Program-made: the position numbers and the translations under genes
In this document: in pieces, positions 25,274 to 34,885 of the stretch
Numbering within the stretch: position 1 is the first letter of the stretch
How the letters are laid out: each line of letters opens with the position of its first letter
The notes under the pieces: model-generated
What the model saw: only the letters and a program-made list of their open reading frames with translations
Database searches by the model: none
What the model was told of the DNA's origin: nothing
NCBI GenBank assembly: GCA_031253995.1
Contig: JAIRVG010000021.1
Location: 62,001 to 126,000, forward strand
Length of the DNA stretch: 64,000 nt
DNA from: Paucimonas sp.
Lineage (GTDB): Bacteria > Pseudomonadota > Gammaproteobacteria > Pseudomonadales > Pseudomonadaceae
Reading direction: 5' to 3'

Positions 25274-27370
25274 TCAGTCACCCATCACGCGGTTGGCCTG
25301 GATCGCGGTCAGGGCGATGGTGTAGACGATGTCGTCCACCTGGGCCCCGCGCGGCAGGTCGTTCACCGGTTTGCGCAGGCCTTGCAGCATCGGCCCGAGG
25401 CTGACGCAGTCGGCGCTGCGCTGCACGGCCTTGTGCGTGGTGTTGCCGGTGTTGAGGTCGGGGAACACGAACACCGTGGCACGTCCGGCCACCTGGCTGT
25501 CCGGCGCCAGTTGCCGGGCGATGTCCAGGTTGGCGGCAGTGTCGTACTGCAACGGGCCGTCGATCAGCAGGCTGCGTTGGGTTTCCTGGGCGAGCAGGGT
25601 GGCCTCGCGGACCTTTTCCACTTCCTCGCCACTGGCCGAATCGCCGCTGGAATAGCTGAGCATCGCCACCCGCGGCGCGATGCCGAAGGCCTGTGCCGAG
25701 TCGGCGCTCTGCAGGGCGATTTCCGCAAGCTCCGCTGCGCTGGGGTGCGGGTTCATCACGCAGTCGCCGTACACCAGCACTTCTTCCGGGAACAGCATGA
25801 AGAACACCGAGGACACCAGGCTGCAGCCCGGCGCGGTCTTGATCAGTTGCAGGGCCGGGCGGATGGTGTTGGCGGTGGAGTGGACCAGCCCGGAGACCAG
25901 GCCGTCGACCTCGTCCAGGGCCAGCATCATGGTGCCGATCACCACCGGGTCTTCCAGTTGCTGCTCGGCCATCGGCGCGTTCAGGCTCTTGCTCTTGCGC
26001 AGGCTGACCATGGGCTCGACGTAGCGCTCGCGGATCAGGTCCGGATCGAGGATCTCCAGGCCCTCCGGCAGGCTGATGCCCTGGGCGCGGGCCACGGCCT
26101 GGACATCGTCCGGCCTGGCCAGCAGCACGCAGCGGGCGATGCCGCGCTCCTGGCAGATGGCAGCGGCCTGCACGGTCATCGGCTCGGCGCCTTCCGGCAG
26201 GACGATGCGCTTGTTCGCCGCCTGCGCCTGCTGGATCAGGCGGTAGCGGAACACCGCCGGCGACAGGCGCATTTCCCGCGGGGTACCGCAGCGCTGGTTG
26301 AGCCAGTCGGCGTCGAGGTGGCTGGCGACGAAGTCGGTGATGATTTCCGCGCGCTCGCGGTCGTCCACCGGGATTTCCTTGTTGAGCTGGTTGAGCTGGT
26401 TGGCGGTGTCGTACGAGCCGGTGCTCACCGAGAGGATCGGCAGGCCGGCGAGCAGGGCGCCCTGGCAGAGTTCGAGGATGCGCGGGTCGGGCTTGCTGTC
26501 GCTGGTCAGCAGCAGGCCGGCCAGGGGCACGCCGTTGATCGCCGCCAGGCTCACGGCGAGGATGATGTCGTCGCGGTCGCCCGGGGTCACCACCAGGGTG
26601 CCGGGCTTGAGCAGCGGCACGGTGTTGGCCACGGTGCGGGCGCAAAGGATGATCTTGTTCATGCGCCGGGTTTCGTAGTCACCGGCGTTGAGCACCTGGG
26701 CGCCGAGCAGGTCGGCGACGTCACGGGTGCGCGGGTCGTTGAGCCCGGCCTGGAAGGGGATGCAGCCGAGCAGGCGGAAATCGCCACTGCGCAGCAGTGG
26801 CGAATGGTCGCGCAGGCGCTGGGCGAAGGCGGCCATGCTGTCGTCGCTGCGTACCTTGTTGAGGATCACCCCGAGCACCTTCGGGTCCTTCGGGCCGCCG
26901 AACAGCTGCGCCTGCAACTCGACACGGCCGGAGAGCTCGGCGAGCACGTCGTTCTCCGGCGCCGAGACCAGGATCACCTCGGCATCGAGGCTCTTGGCCA
27001 GATGCTGGTTGACCCGCGCGGCGTAGCTGGCGTGCCGGGTCGGGACCATGCCCTCGACCACCAGCACGTCCTTGTCGACGCAGGCCTGCTGGTACAGGGT
27101 GATGATTTCTTCCAGCAGTTCATCCAGTTGGCCTTCGCCGAGCATGCGCTCGACATGGCCCAGGCTCAGCGGCTTGGGCGGCTTGAGGCCGTGGGTGCGC
27201 GAGACCAGTTCGGTGGAACGTTCCGGCCCGGTGTCGCCGGGGTGTGGCTGGGCGATCGGCTTGAAGAAGCCGACCTTCAGGCCGGCCCGCTCCAGGGTGC
27301 GGACCAGGCCCAGGCTGATGGAGGTCAGGCCGACACCGAAGTCGGTCGGCGCGATGAAAAAAGTCTGCAT
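25274..27370 (-). CDS. pta: Phosphate acetyltransferase
   Basis: Long-form Pta of 698 residues, the length seen in Pseudomonas and enterobacteria. The N-terminal domain resembles dethiobiotin synthetase-type NTPases (MQTFFIAPTDFGVGLTSISLGL), then a DRTGG-type middle part and the C-terminal PTA/PTB catalytic domain (KRIVLPEGAEPMTVQAA; VVIGTMMLALDEVDGLVSG; SYSSGDSASGEEVEKV). It converts acetyl-CoA and phosphate to acetyl phosphate. The acetate kinase gene usually paired with it is not adjacent. The start at 27370 fits the conserved N-terminus. Confidence 0.95.
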   Translation of the reverse strand: MQTFFIAPTDFGVGLTSISLGLVRTLERAGLKVGFFKPIAQPHPGDTGPERSTELVSRTHGLKPPKPLSLGHVERMLGEGQLDELLEEIITLYQQACVDKDVLVVEGMVPTRHASYAARVNQHLAKSLDAEVILVSAPENDVLAELSGRVELQAQLFGGPKDPKVLGVILNKVRSDDSMAAFAQRLRDHSPLLRSGDFRLLGCIPFQAGLNDPRTRDVADLLGAQVLNAGDYETRRMNKIILCARTVANTVPLLKPGTLVVTPGDRDDIILAVSLAAINGVPLAGLLLTSDSKPDPRILELCQGALLAGLPILSVSTGSYDTANQLNQLNKEIPVDDRERAEIITDFVASHLDADWLNQRCGTPREMRLSPAVFRYRLIQQAQAANKRIVLPEGAEPMTVQAAAICQERGIARCVLLARPDDVQAVARAQGISLPEGLEILDPDLIRERYVEPMVSLRKSKSLNAPMAEQQLEDPVVIGTMMLALDEVDGLVSGLVHSTANTIRPALQLIKTAPGCSLVSSVFFMLFPEEVLVYGDCVMNPHPSAAELAEIALQSADSAQAFGIAPRVAMLSYSSGDSASGEEVEKVREATLLAQETQRSLLIDGPLQYDTAANLDIARQLAPDSQVAGRATVFVFPDLNTGNTTHKAVQRSADCVSLGPMLQGLRKPVNDLPRGAQVDDIVYTIALTAIQANRVMGD

Positions 27371-27402
27371 GCGAGCTTCTCGAAATGAGCGGTGCAAAAG
27401 AG

Positions 27403-27684
27403 TCAATTGCCAAGGGTATCGCTATCGTGCCCCTGCGCGCACCAGCCACAGGCAAAAGCCTCGCCGATGCGCCGCTGGCGCTCGCCGGCATCGAGCACCC
27501 AGGCGCGGGATTGCCAGGGCGGCTGGTGGCGCAGGTGCTGGGTATGACCGCAGGACAGATCCACCACCCAGTGGCCGTCCTCGTCCTGATGGAAACCCTC
27601 GATGCGGCTGACCCGTTTGTCCGGCTTGCGTTCGCTTTCGGGCGATGCGTTGGTTACACTTGGCCCTTCATACTTCTTATGCAA
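27403..27684 (-). CDS. DUF3565 domain protein
   Basis: Protein of 93 residues. The region GFHQDEDGHWVVDLSCGHTQHLRHQPPW is the DUF3565 signature with conserved cysteine and histidines, followed by a second ACGWC cysteine pair, so metal binding (probably zinc) is likely. No in-frame ATG or GTG precedes the domain; the only candidate is a TTG at 27684 with GGGG upstream. Divergent from slyD with 14 nt between the starts, and upstream of pta. Biological role unknown. Confidence 0.75.
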   Translation of the reverse strand: MHKKYEGPSVTNASPESERKPDKRVSRIEGFHQDEDGHWVVDLSCGHTQHLRHQPPWQSRAWVLDAGERQRRIGEAFACGWCAQGHDSDTLGN

Positions 27685-27698
27685 AAGGTCTTGCCCCC

Positions 27699-28184
27699 AT
27701 GCTGATCGCCGCCAACAAGGCTGTCTCCATCGACTATACCCTGACCAACGACGCTGGCGAGGTCATCGACAGCTCCGCCGGCGGTGCTCCGCTGGTCTAC
27801 CTGCACGGTGCCGGCAACATCATCCCGGGTCTGGAAAAGGCTCTGGAAGGCAAGGGCGCCGGTGAAGAACTGAACGTCACCATCGAGCCGGAAGACGCCT
27901 ACGGCGAATACCTGGCCGAGCTGGTCAGCACCCTGAACCGCAGCATGTTCGAAGGTGTCGACCAACTGGAAGTCGGCATGCAGTTCCACGCTTCGGCGCC
28001 GGACGGCCAGATGCAGATCGTCACCATCCGCGACCTGGACGGCGACGACGTCACCGTCGACGGCAACCACCCGCTGGCTGGCCAGCGCCTGAACTTCAAG
28101 GTCAAGGTCGTCAACATCCGTGACGCCAGCGAAGAAGAAATCGCCCATGGCCACGTCCATGGCGAAGGTGGCCATCACCACTGA
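27699..28184 (+). CDS. slyD: FKBP-type peptidyl-prolyl isomerase SlyD
   Basis: Protein of 161 residues with the SlyD layout: an FKBP domain split by an insert-in-flap chaperone domain (AANKAVSIDYTLTNDAG, SSAGGAPLVYLHGAGNIIPGLEKAL, then the IF segment around EDAYGEYLAELVSTLNRSMF) and a histidine-rich tail (HGHVHGEGGHHH) that binds nickel. It catalyses prolyl isomerisation and helps metal delivery in the cytoplasm. The start at 27699 matches the family N-terminus (MLIAANKAVSI). Confidence 0.93.
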   Translation: MLIAANKAVSIDYTLTNDAGEVIDSSAGGAPLVYLHGAGNIIPGLEKALEGKGAGEELNVTIEPEDAYGEYLAELVSTLNRSMFEGVDQLEVGMQFHASAPDGQMQIVTIRDLDGDDVTVDGNHPLAGQRLNFKVKVVNIRDASEEEIAHGHVHGEGGHHH

Positions 28185-28340
28185 TTTTCTGCGCTAAGCT
28201 CAGAGAGTCGCGAAGGCGCCTTGTCCTTCCGTTGTGCAGCCCGCAAGGGTGCATGCGGCGGGTCAGGCGCCTTTTTAGTGGGCCGCGTTTCTGTCCGGCC
28301 GCCGGGATGACCGGGGATCCGTCGTAGAGGGGAGTACGTC

Positions 28341-28823
28341 ATGAGTGCATTTCACGACCTGAAGTTGCAAGCGCTGGACGGCCAGGACCTGCCGCTCGCG
28401 CCGTTCAAGGGCCAGGTGGTGCTGGTGGTCAATGTCGCCTCCAAATGTGGCCTGACGCCGCAGTACGCGGCGCTGGAAAATCTCTATCAGCAGTTCAAGG
28501 GCAAGGGGTTCAGCGTGCTGGGCCTGCCGTGCAACCAGTTCGCCGGCCAGGAGCCGGGCAGCGAGGCGGAGATCGCCGAGTTCTGCAGCCTCAACTATGG
28601 GGTGAGCTTCCCGCTGGGGGGCAAGCTGGAGGTCAACGGGGCGCACCGGCATCCGCTGTATCGGTTGCTGGCGGGCGAGGGCGCGGAGTTTCCGGGGGAC
28701 ATTACCTGGAACTTCGAGAAATTCCTCGTCGGCAAGGACGGGCGCGTGCTGGCGCGTTTCTCGCCGCGGACCGCGCCGGATGATCCGGCGGTGGTGCAGG
28801 CGATCGAGAAGGCCCTGGGCTGA
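28341..28823 (+). CDS. Glutathione peroxidase family protein
   Basis: Protein of 160 residues with the peroxidase triad: Cys36 in NVASKCGLTPQY, Gln in GLPCNQFAGQE and Trp in ITWNFEKFLV. The selenocysteine of animal enzymes is replaced by cysteine, as usual in bacteria; many such enzymes use thioredoxin. It reduces hydrogen peroxide or lipid hydroperoxides. GGGGAG before the ATG supports the start. Located between slyD and the OYE reductase on the same strand. Confidence 0.92.
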   Translation: MSAFHDLKLQALDGQDLPLAPFKGQVVLVVNVASKCGLTPQYAALENLYQQFKGKGFSVLGLPCNQFAGQEPGSEAEIAEFCSLNYGVSFPLGGKLEVNGAHRHPLYRLLAGEGAEFPGDITWNFEKFLVGKDGRVLARFSPRTAPDDPAVVQAIEKALG

Positions 28824-28835
28824 CACGGTCGAGGT

Positions 28836-28857
28836 GGGAGCGGGGAAACCCGCTCCC
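28836..28857. terminator. REP-like hairpin after the glutathione peroxidase gene
   Basis: GGGAGCGGG-GAAA-CCCGCTCCC shortly after the stop codon. No T-run follows; it is the GGGAGCGG palindrome seen at several places in the window and may end transcription or protect the 3' end. Confidence 0.5.
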
Positions 28858-28969
28858 CCAAGGTCGGCGGCGAGCCAGTCGATAGAGCCAAATCACCCGG
28901 ATCAATAGTACTCGTCCCGCCACACCCCCCATCCTATGCTCAGGCGCCTTTCATCCCGAGGAGCGCCAC

Positions 28970-30073
28970 ATGTCCGCCACCGCATTGTTCACCCCCTTCC
29001 AACTGGGCGCCCTGGAGCTGCCGACCCGCGTGGTCATGGCGCCGATGACCCGTACCTTCTGCCCCGGCGGCGTGCCTCACGCCAAGGTGGTCGAGTACTA
29101 CCGTCGCCGTGCCGCTGCCGGCGTCGGCCTGATCATCACCGAAGGCACCACCGTCGGCCACCTGGCGGCCAACGGCTACCCGAACGTGCCGCGCTTCCAC
29201 GGTGAAGATGCCCTGGCCGGCTGGAAGAAAGTGGTCGACGCAGTGCACGCCGAAGGCGGGCGCATCGTTCCGCAGCTCTGGCACGTCGGCGCGGTACGTC
29301 GCCTGGGCACCGAGCCGGACGCCAGCGTCCCCGGCTACGGCCCGAGCGAGAAGCTCAAGGACGGCCAGGTGGTGGTCCACGGCATGACCCGCGAGGACAT
29401 CCAGGACGTCATCGCCGCCTTCGCCCAGGCCGCGAAGGACGCCCAGGCCATCGGCATGGACGGCGTGGAAATCCACGGTGCCCACGGCTATCTGATCGAC
29501 CAGTTCTTCTGGGAAGCCAGCAACCGTCGCGATGACGAATACGGCGGCGACCTGGCCGGCCGCTCGCGCTTCGCCATCGAACTGATCCAGGCCGTGCGCG
29601 CCGCCGTCGGCCCGGACTTCCCGATCATCTTCCGCTTCTCGCAGTGGAAACAGCAGGACTACACCGCGCGCCTGGTCACCACGCCCGAAGCGCTGGGCGA
29701 CTTCCTCAAGCCGCTGTCCGAGGCTGGCGTGGATATCTTCCACTGCTCGACCCGGCGCTTCTGGGAGCCGGAATTCGAAGGCTCGTCCCTCAACCTCGCC
29801 GGCTGGACCCGCCAGCTCACCGGCAAGCCGACCATCACCGTGGGCAGCGTCGGCCTGGATGGCGAGTTCTTGCAGTTCATGGTGGACACCGACAAGGTGG
29901 CCCAGCCGGCCAGCCTGGAAAACCTCCTGCAACGCCTGAACGCCGAGGAGTTCGACCTGGTGGCCGTAGGTCGCGCGCTGCTGGTGGATCCGCAGTGGGC
30001 GGCCAAGGTGCGCGATGGCCGCGAGGAAGAGATCCTGCCGTTCAGCCGTGAGGCGCTGACGAGCCTGGTTTGA
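28970..30073 (+). CDS. Old Yellow Enzyme family NADH:flavin oxidoreductase/alkene reductase
   Basis: FMN enzyme of 367 residues (TIM barrel). Landmarks: LFTPFQLGALELPTRVVMAPMTRTF at the start, YYRRRAAAGVGLIITEGT, the FMN/substrate pair in MDGVEIHGAHGYLIDQFF, and the C-terminal phosphate loop LVAVGRALLVDP. OYE enzymes reduce the C=C bond of activated alkenes and some nitro-compounds with NAD(P)H. GAGGAG before the ATG fixes the start. Its 3' end overlaps the convergent glycosyltransferase gene by 32 bp. Confidence 0.92.
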   Translation: MSATALFTPFQLGALELPTRVVMAPMTRTFCPGGVPHAKVVEYYRRRAAAGVGLIITEGTTVGHLAANGYPNVPRFHGEDALAGWKKVVDAVHAEGGRIVPQLWHVGAVRRLGTEPDASVPGYGPSEKLKDGQVVVHGMTREDIQDVIAAFAQAAKDAQAIGMDGVEIHGAHGYLIDQFFWEASNRRDDEYGGDLAGRSRFAIELIQAVRAAVGPDFPIIFRFSQWKQQDYTARLVTTPEALGDFLKPLSEAGVDIFHCSTRRFWEPEFEGSSLNLAGWTRQLTGKPTITVGSVGLDGEFLQFMVDTDKVAQPASLENLLQRLNAEEFDLVAVGRALLVDPQWAAKVRDGREEEILPFSREALTSLV

Positions 30074-31259
30074 CCAGCAGGCCGGGCTCGCTGCGTACCG
30101 CCGGGCCAGTGCGCAGCGGTTCGCAGGCGCTGCGCAGGTGCGCCTCGAACTGCTCGATGATCGCCGGCCAGCCCTGACGGCTGGCGTGCTGGCGGGCATT
30201 GAGGCGGACCCGGCGCAAGGTCTCGCTGTCTTCCAGCAGCCAGCAGGCGGCATCGATGAATGCCAAGGCATCGCCGGGCATGGCCAGCGCGCCGTTGTGG
30301 CCGTGGCGGATATGCTGGGCCGCCGCGGCTTCGTCATAGGCGACCACCCCCAGCCCCGAGGCCAGGGCTTCCAGGACCACGTTGCCGAAGGTCTCGGTCA
30401 GGCTCGGGAACAGGAAGATATCGCCACTGGCGTAGTGCTCCGCCAGTTGCTCGCCGCGCTGCGGACCGCAGAAGATGGCGTCCGGCAGTTGCGCCTGCAA
30501 CGTCGCCCATTGCGGGCCGTCGCCGACGATCACCAGGCGGATGCGCCGCCTGGGGTACTTGCGTTGCAGTTCTTCCAGGGTGCGGCCGAGCATGCCCAGG
30601 TTCTTCTCCGCCGCCAGGCGACCGACATACAGCAAGGCGATGTCGTCGTTGCCCAGGCCCCATTGCTCACGCAGCGCCGGGTTGCGCCGGGCCGGGCTGA
30701 ACAGGCTGCCGTCGACCCCGCGGGAGAGCAGGGCCAGGCGCTCGAAGCCACGGCGCTCCAGGGACAGGCGCTGGCTCGGGCTGGGCACCAGGGTGCTGTG
30801 GGTACGATGGTGGAACCAGCGCAGGTAATTGGTCAGCAGCCGCGCCAGCAGGCCCAGGCCGTACTGGTTGGAATACTGCTGGAAATTGGTGTGGAAGCCA
30901 CTGACCACCGTGATCCCCAGGCGCCGCGCGGCGCGCAGGGCGCTGAGGCCGAGCGGGCCTTCGGTGGCGATGTAGAGCACGTCCGGACGATCACGCCGCC
31001 AGCGCCGCAGCAGCTTGTGCATCGACACCTGGCCCCATTGCAGGCCCGGGTAGCCGGGCAGCGGCCAGCCGCGACAGAGCAACTGGTCGGCGATGGTTTG
31101 CCCGGGTGGATCGTCGTTCTGCCGTGGACGCACCAGCTCCACCCGGTGGCCGCGCTGGCGCAGGCCTTCGCTGAGGCGGCCAAGGGTATTGGCCACACCA
31201 TTGATTTCCGGTGGGAAGGTTTCACTGATGAGCGTGATGTGCAGCGGGAGCGTCGTCAT
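30042..31259 (-). CDS. Glycosyltransferase family 4/1 (GT-B fold)
   Basis: Protein of 405 residues. The N-terminal part (ITLISETFPPEINGVANTLGRLSEGL) and the C-terminal nucleotide-sugar site (LLYVGRLAAEKNLGML, FLFPSLTETFGNVVLEALASGLGVV, with the E-x7-E pattern) match glycosyltransferases related to alpha-mannosyl- or sulfoquinovosyl-diacylglycerol type enzymes. It probably glucosylates or mannosylates a lipid or polysaccharide; the acceptor is unknown. The start at MTTLPLHITLI is chosen by homology; the ribosome site is weak. It ends inside the OYE gene on the other strand. Confidence 0.85.
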   Translation of the reverse strand: MTTLPLHITLISETFPPEINGVANTLGRLSEGLRQRGHRVELVRPRQNDDPPGQTIADQLLCRGWPLPGYPGLQWGQVSMHKLLRRWRRDRPDVLYIATEGPLGLSALRAARRLGITVVSGFHTNFQQYSNQYGLGLLARLLTNYLRWFHHRTHSTLVPSPSQRLSLERRGFERLALLSRGVDGSLFSPARRNPALREQWGLGNDDIALLYVGRLAAEKNLGMLGRTLEELQRKYPRRRIRLVIVGDGPQWATLQAQLPDAIFCGPQRGEQLAEHYASGDIFLFPSLTETFGNVVLEALASGLGVVAYDEAAAAQHIRHGHNGALAMPGDALAFIDAACWLLEDSETLRRVRLNARQHASRQGWPAIIEQFEAHLRSACEPLRTGPAVRSEPGLLVKPGSSAPHG

Positions 31260-31368
31260 GAGGGTCAGTTTCCGGCGGCCTGTTTGCGCCCGGATGACGC
31301 TCATGTGACATATACATGACGCCCGATACTTGGCAGTCCCGAGCTTGCAAATATTCACGTTTCATAGC

Positions 31369-31395
31369 TCAAGAATGCCCCCACGCCAGCCGATG
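31369..31395 (+). promoter_or_regulatory. Weak candidate FliA (sigma-28) promoter before the PAS chemoreceptor gene
   Basis: TCAAG at 31369, then 15 nt, then GCCGATG. The -10 is a good match to GCCGATAA; the spacer is one base longer than the model I used. It is 40-66 nt before the chemoreceptor start. Confidence 0.35.
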
Positions 31396-31434
31396 CAGAT
31401 GCATTCCCGATGACGATAGCGCTCCAGGAGAGCG

Positions 31435-32751
31435 GTGATGTTCAACAGCAAACTGAAGAAAGAAAACGAAGAGTTGCGTGAAAAGCTGCTGAGCCTTGAG
31501 CAGGTCAAGGACAGCCTCGACAGCGAGATGCTGGTGCTGCAGCTGGATCCGAGTGGTCGCATCGAATCGGCGAATATCAATTTCGAAAAGGAAATGCTCT
31601 ACAGCAGCTCCCAGCTGCATGGCCGGCATATCGAAGAGATCGTCCCCGCCCATGTGAAGCCGCTGGAGTTCTACCAGCGCATGAAGCAGGCCATCACCCG
31701 CGGCGAGCACCTCAACGGCGCTTTCCGCCTGCTCCGTGGCAATGGCGAGGAAGCCTGGCTGCGCTCGATCCTGCAGCCGGTCAAGGACGGCAACGGACGC
31801 ATCAAGTACTTCACGATGCACTCCAGCGACCTCACCCGCACCATCGAGACCTCCCGCGAGAACGAGAGCCTGATCAACGCGCTGATGCGTTCCACTGCGG
31901 TGATCGAGTTCAATCTCAATGGCGAAGTGCTGAGCGCCAACGACCGCTTCCTGCGCACCATGGGCTACAGCATCGAGCAGGTCCGCGGCAAACACCACCG
32001 CATGTTCTGCGAGCCGGAGGAGTACAACTCCGTCGCCTACCAGGCGTTCTGGGAAAAGCTGCGCCGTGGCGAGTTCATCGCCGAGCGCTTCAAGCGTATC
32101 GACGCCCATGGCCGTACCGTGTGGCTGGAAGCCTCGTACAACCCGATCATCGATGCCCATGACGTGCTCTACAAAGTGGTCAAGTTCGCCACCGTGATCA
32201 CCGACCAGGTGAACCAGGAAAACGCCGTTGCCCAGGCGGCCGATATCGCCTACAGCAACTCCCTGGCCACCGACACCAGTGCACGTCGCGCCACCGAGGT
32301 GGTGACTCAGACCGTGGACGTGATGCGCGGCCTGGAAACCTACATGCAGGATGCGGCGGAAGGCATCCAGGCGCTGGACAAGCAGTCGCAGGTGATCGGT
32401 TCGATCATCAAGACCATCAGCGACATCGCCGGGCAGACCAACCTGCTGGCGCTCAACGCTGCCATCGAGGCAGCCCGTGCCGGTGAGCAGGGCCGTGGTT
32501 TCGCCGTGGTCGCCGACGAAGTGCGCCAACTGGCCTCGCGCACCAGCACCGCCACCGAGGAAATCGCCCGGGTGGTGCAGCAGAACGAACAGCTGGCCAA
32601 GGCGGCGGTGGACATCATCGACAGCAGCAAGCGTCAGGCCGAGCAGGGGCTGGAGCTGGCGGGGCAGACCGGTAACGTCATCATCGAGATCCAGGATGGG
32701 GCGCAGAAGGTGGTGAATGCGGTTGGGCAGTTTTCCAACCAGTTGAAGTGA
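31435..32751 (+). CDS. Soluble methyl-accepting chemotaxis protein with two PAS domains
   Basis: Chemoreceptor of 438 residues without membrane segments. A short coiled coil ([23 protein letters not shown]) is followed by two PAS/PAC units (about residues 35-145 and 155-275; [27 protein letters not shown] and the similar [25 protein letters not shown]). The signalling hairpin tip is near residue 334 ([20 protein letters not shown]). Cytoplasmic PAS receptors usually sense redox or energy state through a cofactor. AGGAG before the ATG fixes the start. Confidence 0.9.
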   Translation: MMFNSKLKKENEELREKLLSLEQVKDSLDSEMLVLQLDPSGRIESANINFEKEMLYSSSQLHGRHIEEIVPAHVKPLEFYQRMKQAITRGEHLNGAFRLLRGNGEEAWLRSILQPVKDGNGRIKYFTMHSSDLTRTIETSRENESLINALMRSTAVIEFNLNGEVLSANDRFLRTMGYSIEQVRGKHHRMFCEPEEYNSVAYQAFWEKLRRGEFIAERFKRIDAHGRTVWLEASYNPIIDAHDVLYKVVKFATVITDQVNQENAVAQAADIAYSNSLATDTSARRATEVVTQTVDVMRGLETYMQDAAEGIQALDKQSQVIGSIIKTISDIAGQTNLLALNAAIEAARAGEQGRGFAVVADEVRQLASRTSTATEEIARVVQQNEQLAKAAVDIIDSSKRQAEQGLELAGQTGNVIIEIQDGAQKVVNAVGQFSNQLK

Positions 32752-32794
32752 TGTGAGCTGGCTGCCGCCATCCAGGGCAGGGCTCGACACGAAA

Positions 32795-32826
32795 CTTGGG
32801 GGAGCGGGTAAATCCGCTCCCCCAAG
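32795..32826. terminator. Bidirectional hairpin between convergent chemoreceptor and DoxX genes
   Basis: Perfect 13-bp arms CTTGGGGGAGCGG / CCGCTCCCCCAAG with a 6-nt loop, placed midway between two convergent stops. GGGAGCGG-type palindrome as elsewhere in the window; no T-run. Confidence 0.55.
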
Positions 32827-32838
32827 GTCCCAGTCAAA

Positions 32839-33291
32839 TCAGCGAATCCGCAACAGCCGGTCCATTGACCAGGCTCCCCCACCCCGCGCCACCAGCAACA
32901 ACAGCAACCCCGCCCACGACAGATGCGTCGGCCACGCATCCGGATAGACGAAGATCTCGATCACCAGGGTCATCCCCAGCAGCGCCAGCGCCGCCCCGCG
33001 GGTGAACAGCCCGAGCACCAGCAACAGCGGAAACAGATGCTCGGCATAGGTCGCCAGGTAGGCCGCGATGTGCGGTGGAATCAGCGGCAACACGTACTCG
33101 GTGCGAAACAGCTCGAACGTGCCCGGCGTCAGGGTCAGGAACCCTTCGACCTTGGTCCGCCCGGACATGAAGAACACCGAGGCGATCCCCAGGCGTGCCA
33201 CCAGGTACACCAGGGACTCGTTCAGCAGACGCTGCGCGGCGTCGACCAGTTGGTTGTACAGCGAACGTGACGGCGAACGGGCGATGTCCAT
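32839..33291 (-). CDS. DoxX family membrane protein of the bufferin locus
   Basis: Inner-membrane protein of 150 residues with four hydrophobic helices and the DoxX pattern ([69 protein letters not shown]). The ATG at 33291 is chosen because AAGGAG lies 6 nt upstream; the upstream ATG overlaps the bufC stop. DoxX proteins are frequent fourth genes of bufferin/DUF692 operons, where a redox role in the membrane has been proposed. Last gene of the four-gene operon. Confidence 0.88.
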   Translation of the reverse strand: MDIARSPSRSLYNQLVDAAQRLLNESLVYLVARLGIASVFFMSGRTKVEGFLTLTPGTFELFRTEYVLPLIPPHIAAYLATYAEHLFPLLLVLGLFTRGAALALLGMTLVIEIFVYPDAWPTHLSWAGLLLLLVARGGGAWSMDRLLRIR

Positions 33292-33302
33292 GACAGGCTC
33301 CT

Positions 33303-34046
33303 TCATTCGAGGGCAAGAAAGACCCCGGCGCGCAGCAGGCGGCCGAGCAGGTCGGTGAAGTCGAGGTCGGCCTGCACCTGCAGGGCCAGGGTCGAGGCGC
33401 GGTCGAGGCTGTGACCGCCGGCGCAGGCTTCGAGAAATGCACAGCCCCCTTTCTCCAGCGGCTGGTGGCCGACGCCTTCAGGGCTGCCGACCAGCAGCGC
33501 GCCCTCGCCTTGCCAGGGGATGTCGTCGCTCCATGCCAGGTCATCGCGGCCGTGCCGCCAGAGGCTGTACACCGGATGGGTCTCGAACCAGCGCCAGCGC
33601 GCGCCACGCCGTGGCACCAGGCAGCGGTTGGACAGGTCGCTGGCGGTATTGCCCGCCAACGCGGCCAGGGTCAGGACCGTTTCGTCCGGCGCGCAGAAGG
33701 CCATCAGCCAGTCGTGATCCAGCCGCGCGACATCCGCCAGCCACGGCCATTCATCGAGGTTCTCCAGCTCGTCGAGGAACGCCGGGAAGGCCGCGCCGTA
33801 CTGGACCAGGCGTGCATCGGCGGGCGGCGAGCGCAGCGCGTAGTCGCTGGCGGCCGCGCGCAGCCAGGGCGTGCCGGCCAGCCGTTCGACTGCGGGGAAG
33901 TTGGCGCACAGGGCGTCAACGCAGCCCTTGAGCACGGTGTTACGGTACACGGCGAAGGCCGGTTGCGCGCTCAGGTCGGCCAGGGCCGGGGCAGGGCGGT
34001 GATAGAGCGCTTCGACGAAGGCGTCCTGGAATTGCCCGAGGTTCAT
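33303..34046 (-). CDS. bufC: DUF2063/HvfC-BufC family protein, partner of the MNIO maturase
   Basis: Protein of 247 residues. The N-terminal half ([46 protein letters not shown]) is the DUF2063/HvfC DNA-binding-like domain named for a superficial similarity; in bufferin systems it serves as the peptide-recognition partner of the MNIO enzyme. The C-terminal part is a less conserved winged-helix-like domain. Coupled to the maturase gene by an ATGA overlap at 34043-34046. Gene name follows bufferin usage and depends on the family assignment. Confidence 0.85.
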   Translation of the reverse strand: MNLGQFQDAFVEALYHRPAPALADLSAQPAFAVYRNTVLKGCVDALCANFPAVERLAGTPWLRAAASDYALRSPPADARLVQYGAAFPAFLDELENLDEWPWLADVARLDHDWLMAFCAPDETVLTLAALAGNTASDLSNRCLVPRRGARWRWFETHPVYSLWRHGRDDLAWSDDIPWQGEGALLVGSPEGVGHQPLEKGGCAFLEACAGGHSLDRASTLALQVQADLDFTDLLGRLLRAGVFLALE

Positions 34047-34870
34047 GGCTGGTTCTCCGCGAGGATGTGCTGGGCGATATCGCGCTCGGCCAGCAGTTCG
34101 GCGAACGCCGGAATGGCATCGTCGCGCTCGATCAGCGTGGGACGCGGACCGATGCGCTCGATCAGTTGCCGGTACAGGTCCCACACCGGCTCGGCGACGG
34201 CCGCTGCGTGGGAGTCGATCAGCAGGCTGCCGGCCTCGTCGGGACTGAAGCCGGCCAGGTGGATCTCGGCGATGGGCGCGGCGGGCACCCGCCGCAGCCA
34301 TTCGCTGGCGTCATAGCCGAGGTTGTGGGCGCTGACATGCACGTTGTTGACGTCCAGCAGCAGCGCGCAGCCGGTGCGCCGGGTGAGTTCGACGAGAAAG
34401 TCGATCTCGTCCCAGGCGTGTCCGTCCAGGCGCAGGTAGTGACTCGGGTTTTCTACGGCGATGCGCCGGCCCAGGGCGTCCTGGGTGCGCTGGATGTTGT
34501 CGGCGATGCGCCGTAGCGCCTCGTCGGTCCGCGGGAAGGGAAGCAGGTCGGGGTGATAGTTGCCGCGCCAGGTTGACCAGGCCAGGTGCTCGGAGACCAG
34601 CGCCGGGTCGAGCAGATCCACCAGCTCGCGCAGGCGGCGCAGGTGCTCAAGGTCCGGTGGGGCATCCGCCGCCAGTGACAGCGAGACGCCGTGCAGCGAC
34701 AGCGGATGGCGTTCGCCGATCCGCTGCAGCCAGGCCCGCCGCGGGCCGCCGACCATGTAGTTCTCCGGATGGACCTCGAACCACAGGCCCTCGGCGTTGC
34801 AGTCCCAGGCTTGGGCGTAATGTTCCGCCTTCAGCCCGAGGCCGGCGCCCAATCGGTCGTGCCTGTTCAT
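34043..34870 (-). CDS. bufB: MNIO (DUF692) family bufferin maturase
   Basis: Multinuclear non-heme iron enzyme of 275 residues with a TIM-barrel fold. Metal-binding motifs: [64 protein letters not shown] and LIERDD. In bufferin and related RiPP systems MNIO enzymes modify precursor cysteines (thiooxazole-type products) to give metal-binding peptides. It lies directly after the Cys-containing precursor gene (15-nt gap) and overlaps bufC by ATGA, an arrangement that strongly supports this role. Confidence 0.92.
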   Translation of the reverse strand: MNRHDRLGAGLGLKAEHYAQAWDCNAEGLWFEVHPENYMVGGPRRAWLQRIGERHPLSLHGVSLSLAADAPPDLEHLRRLRELVDLLDPALVSEHLAWSTWRGNYHPDLLPFPRTDEALRRIADNIQRTQDALGRRIAVENPSHYLRLDGHAWDEIDFLVELTRRTGCALLLDVNNVHVSAHNLGYDASEWLRRVPAAPIAEIHLAGFSPDEAGSLLIDSHAAAVAEPVWDLYRQLIERIGPRPTLIERDDAIPAFAELLAERDIAQHILAENQP

Positions 34871-34885
34871 GGCCGGTGCTCCGGA

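Noticed and set aside
25064..27388. Long plus-strand frame opposite pta and the acyltransferase
   Set aside because: Composition is typical of antisense shadows (rich in Arg, His, Gln), no domains are seen, and pta is unmistakable on the other strand.
28211..28277. Possible intrinsic terminator after slyD (GGCGCC elements before CTTTTT)
   Set aside because: The GGCGCC parts are self-palindromic and the loop between them is long and unstructured, so a clean hairpin with T-run could not be supported.
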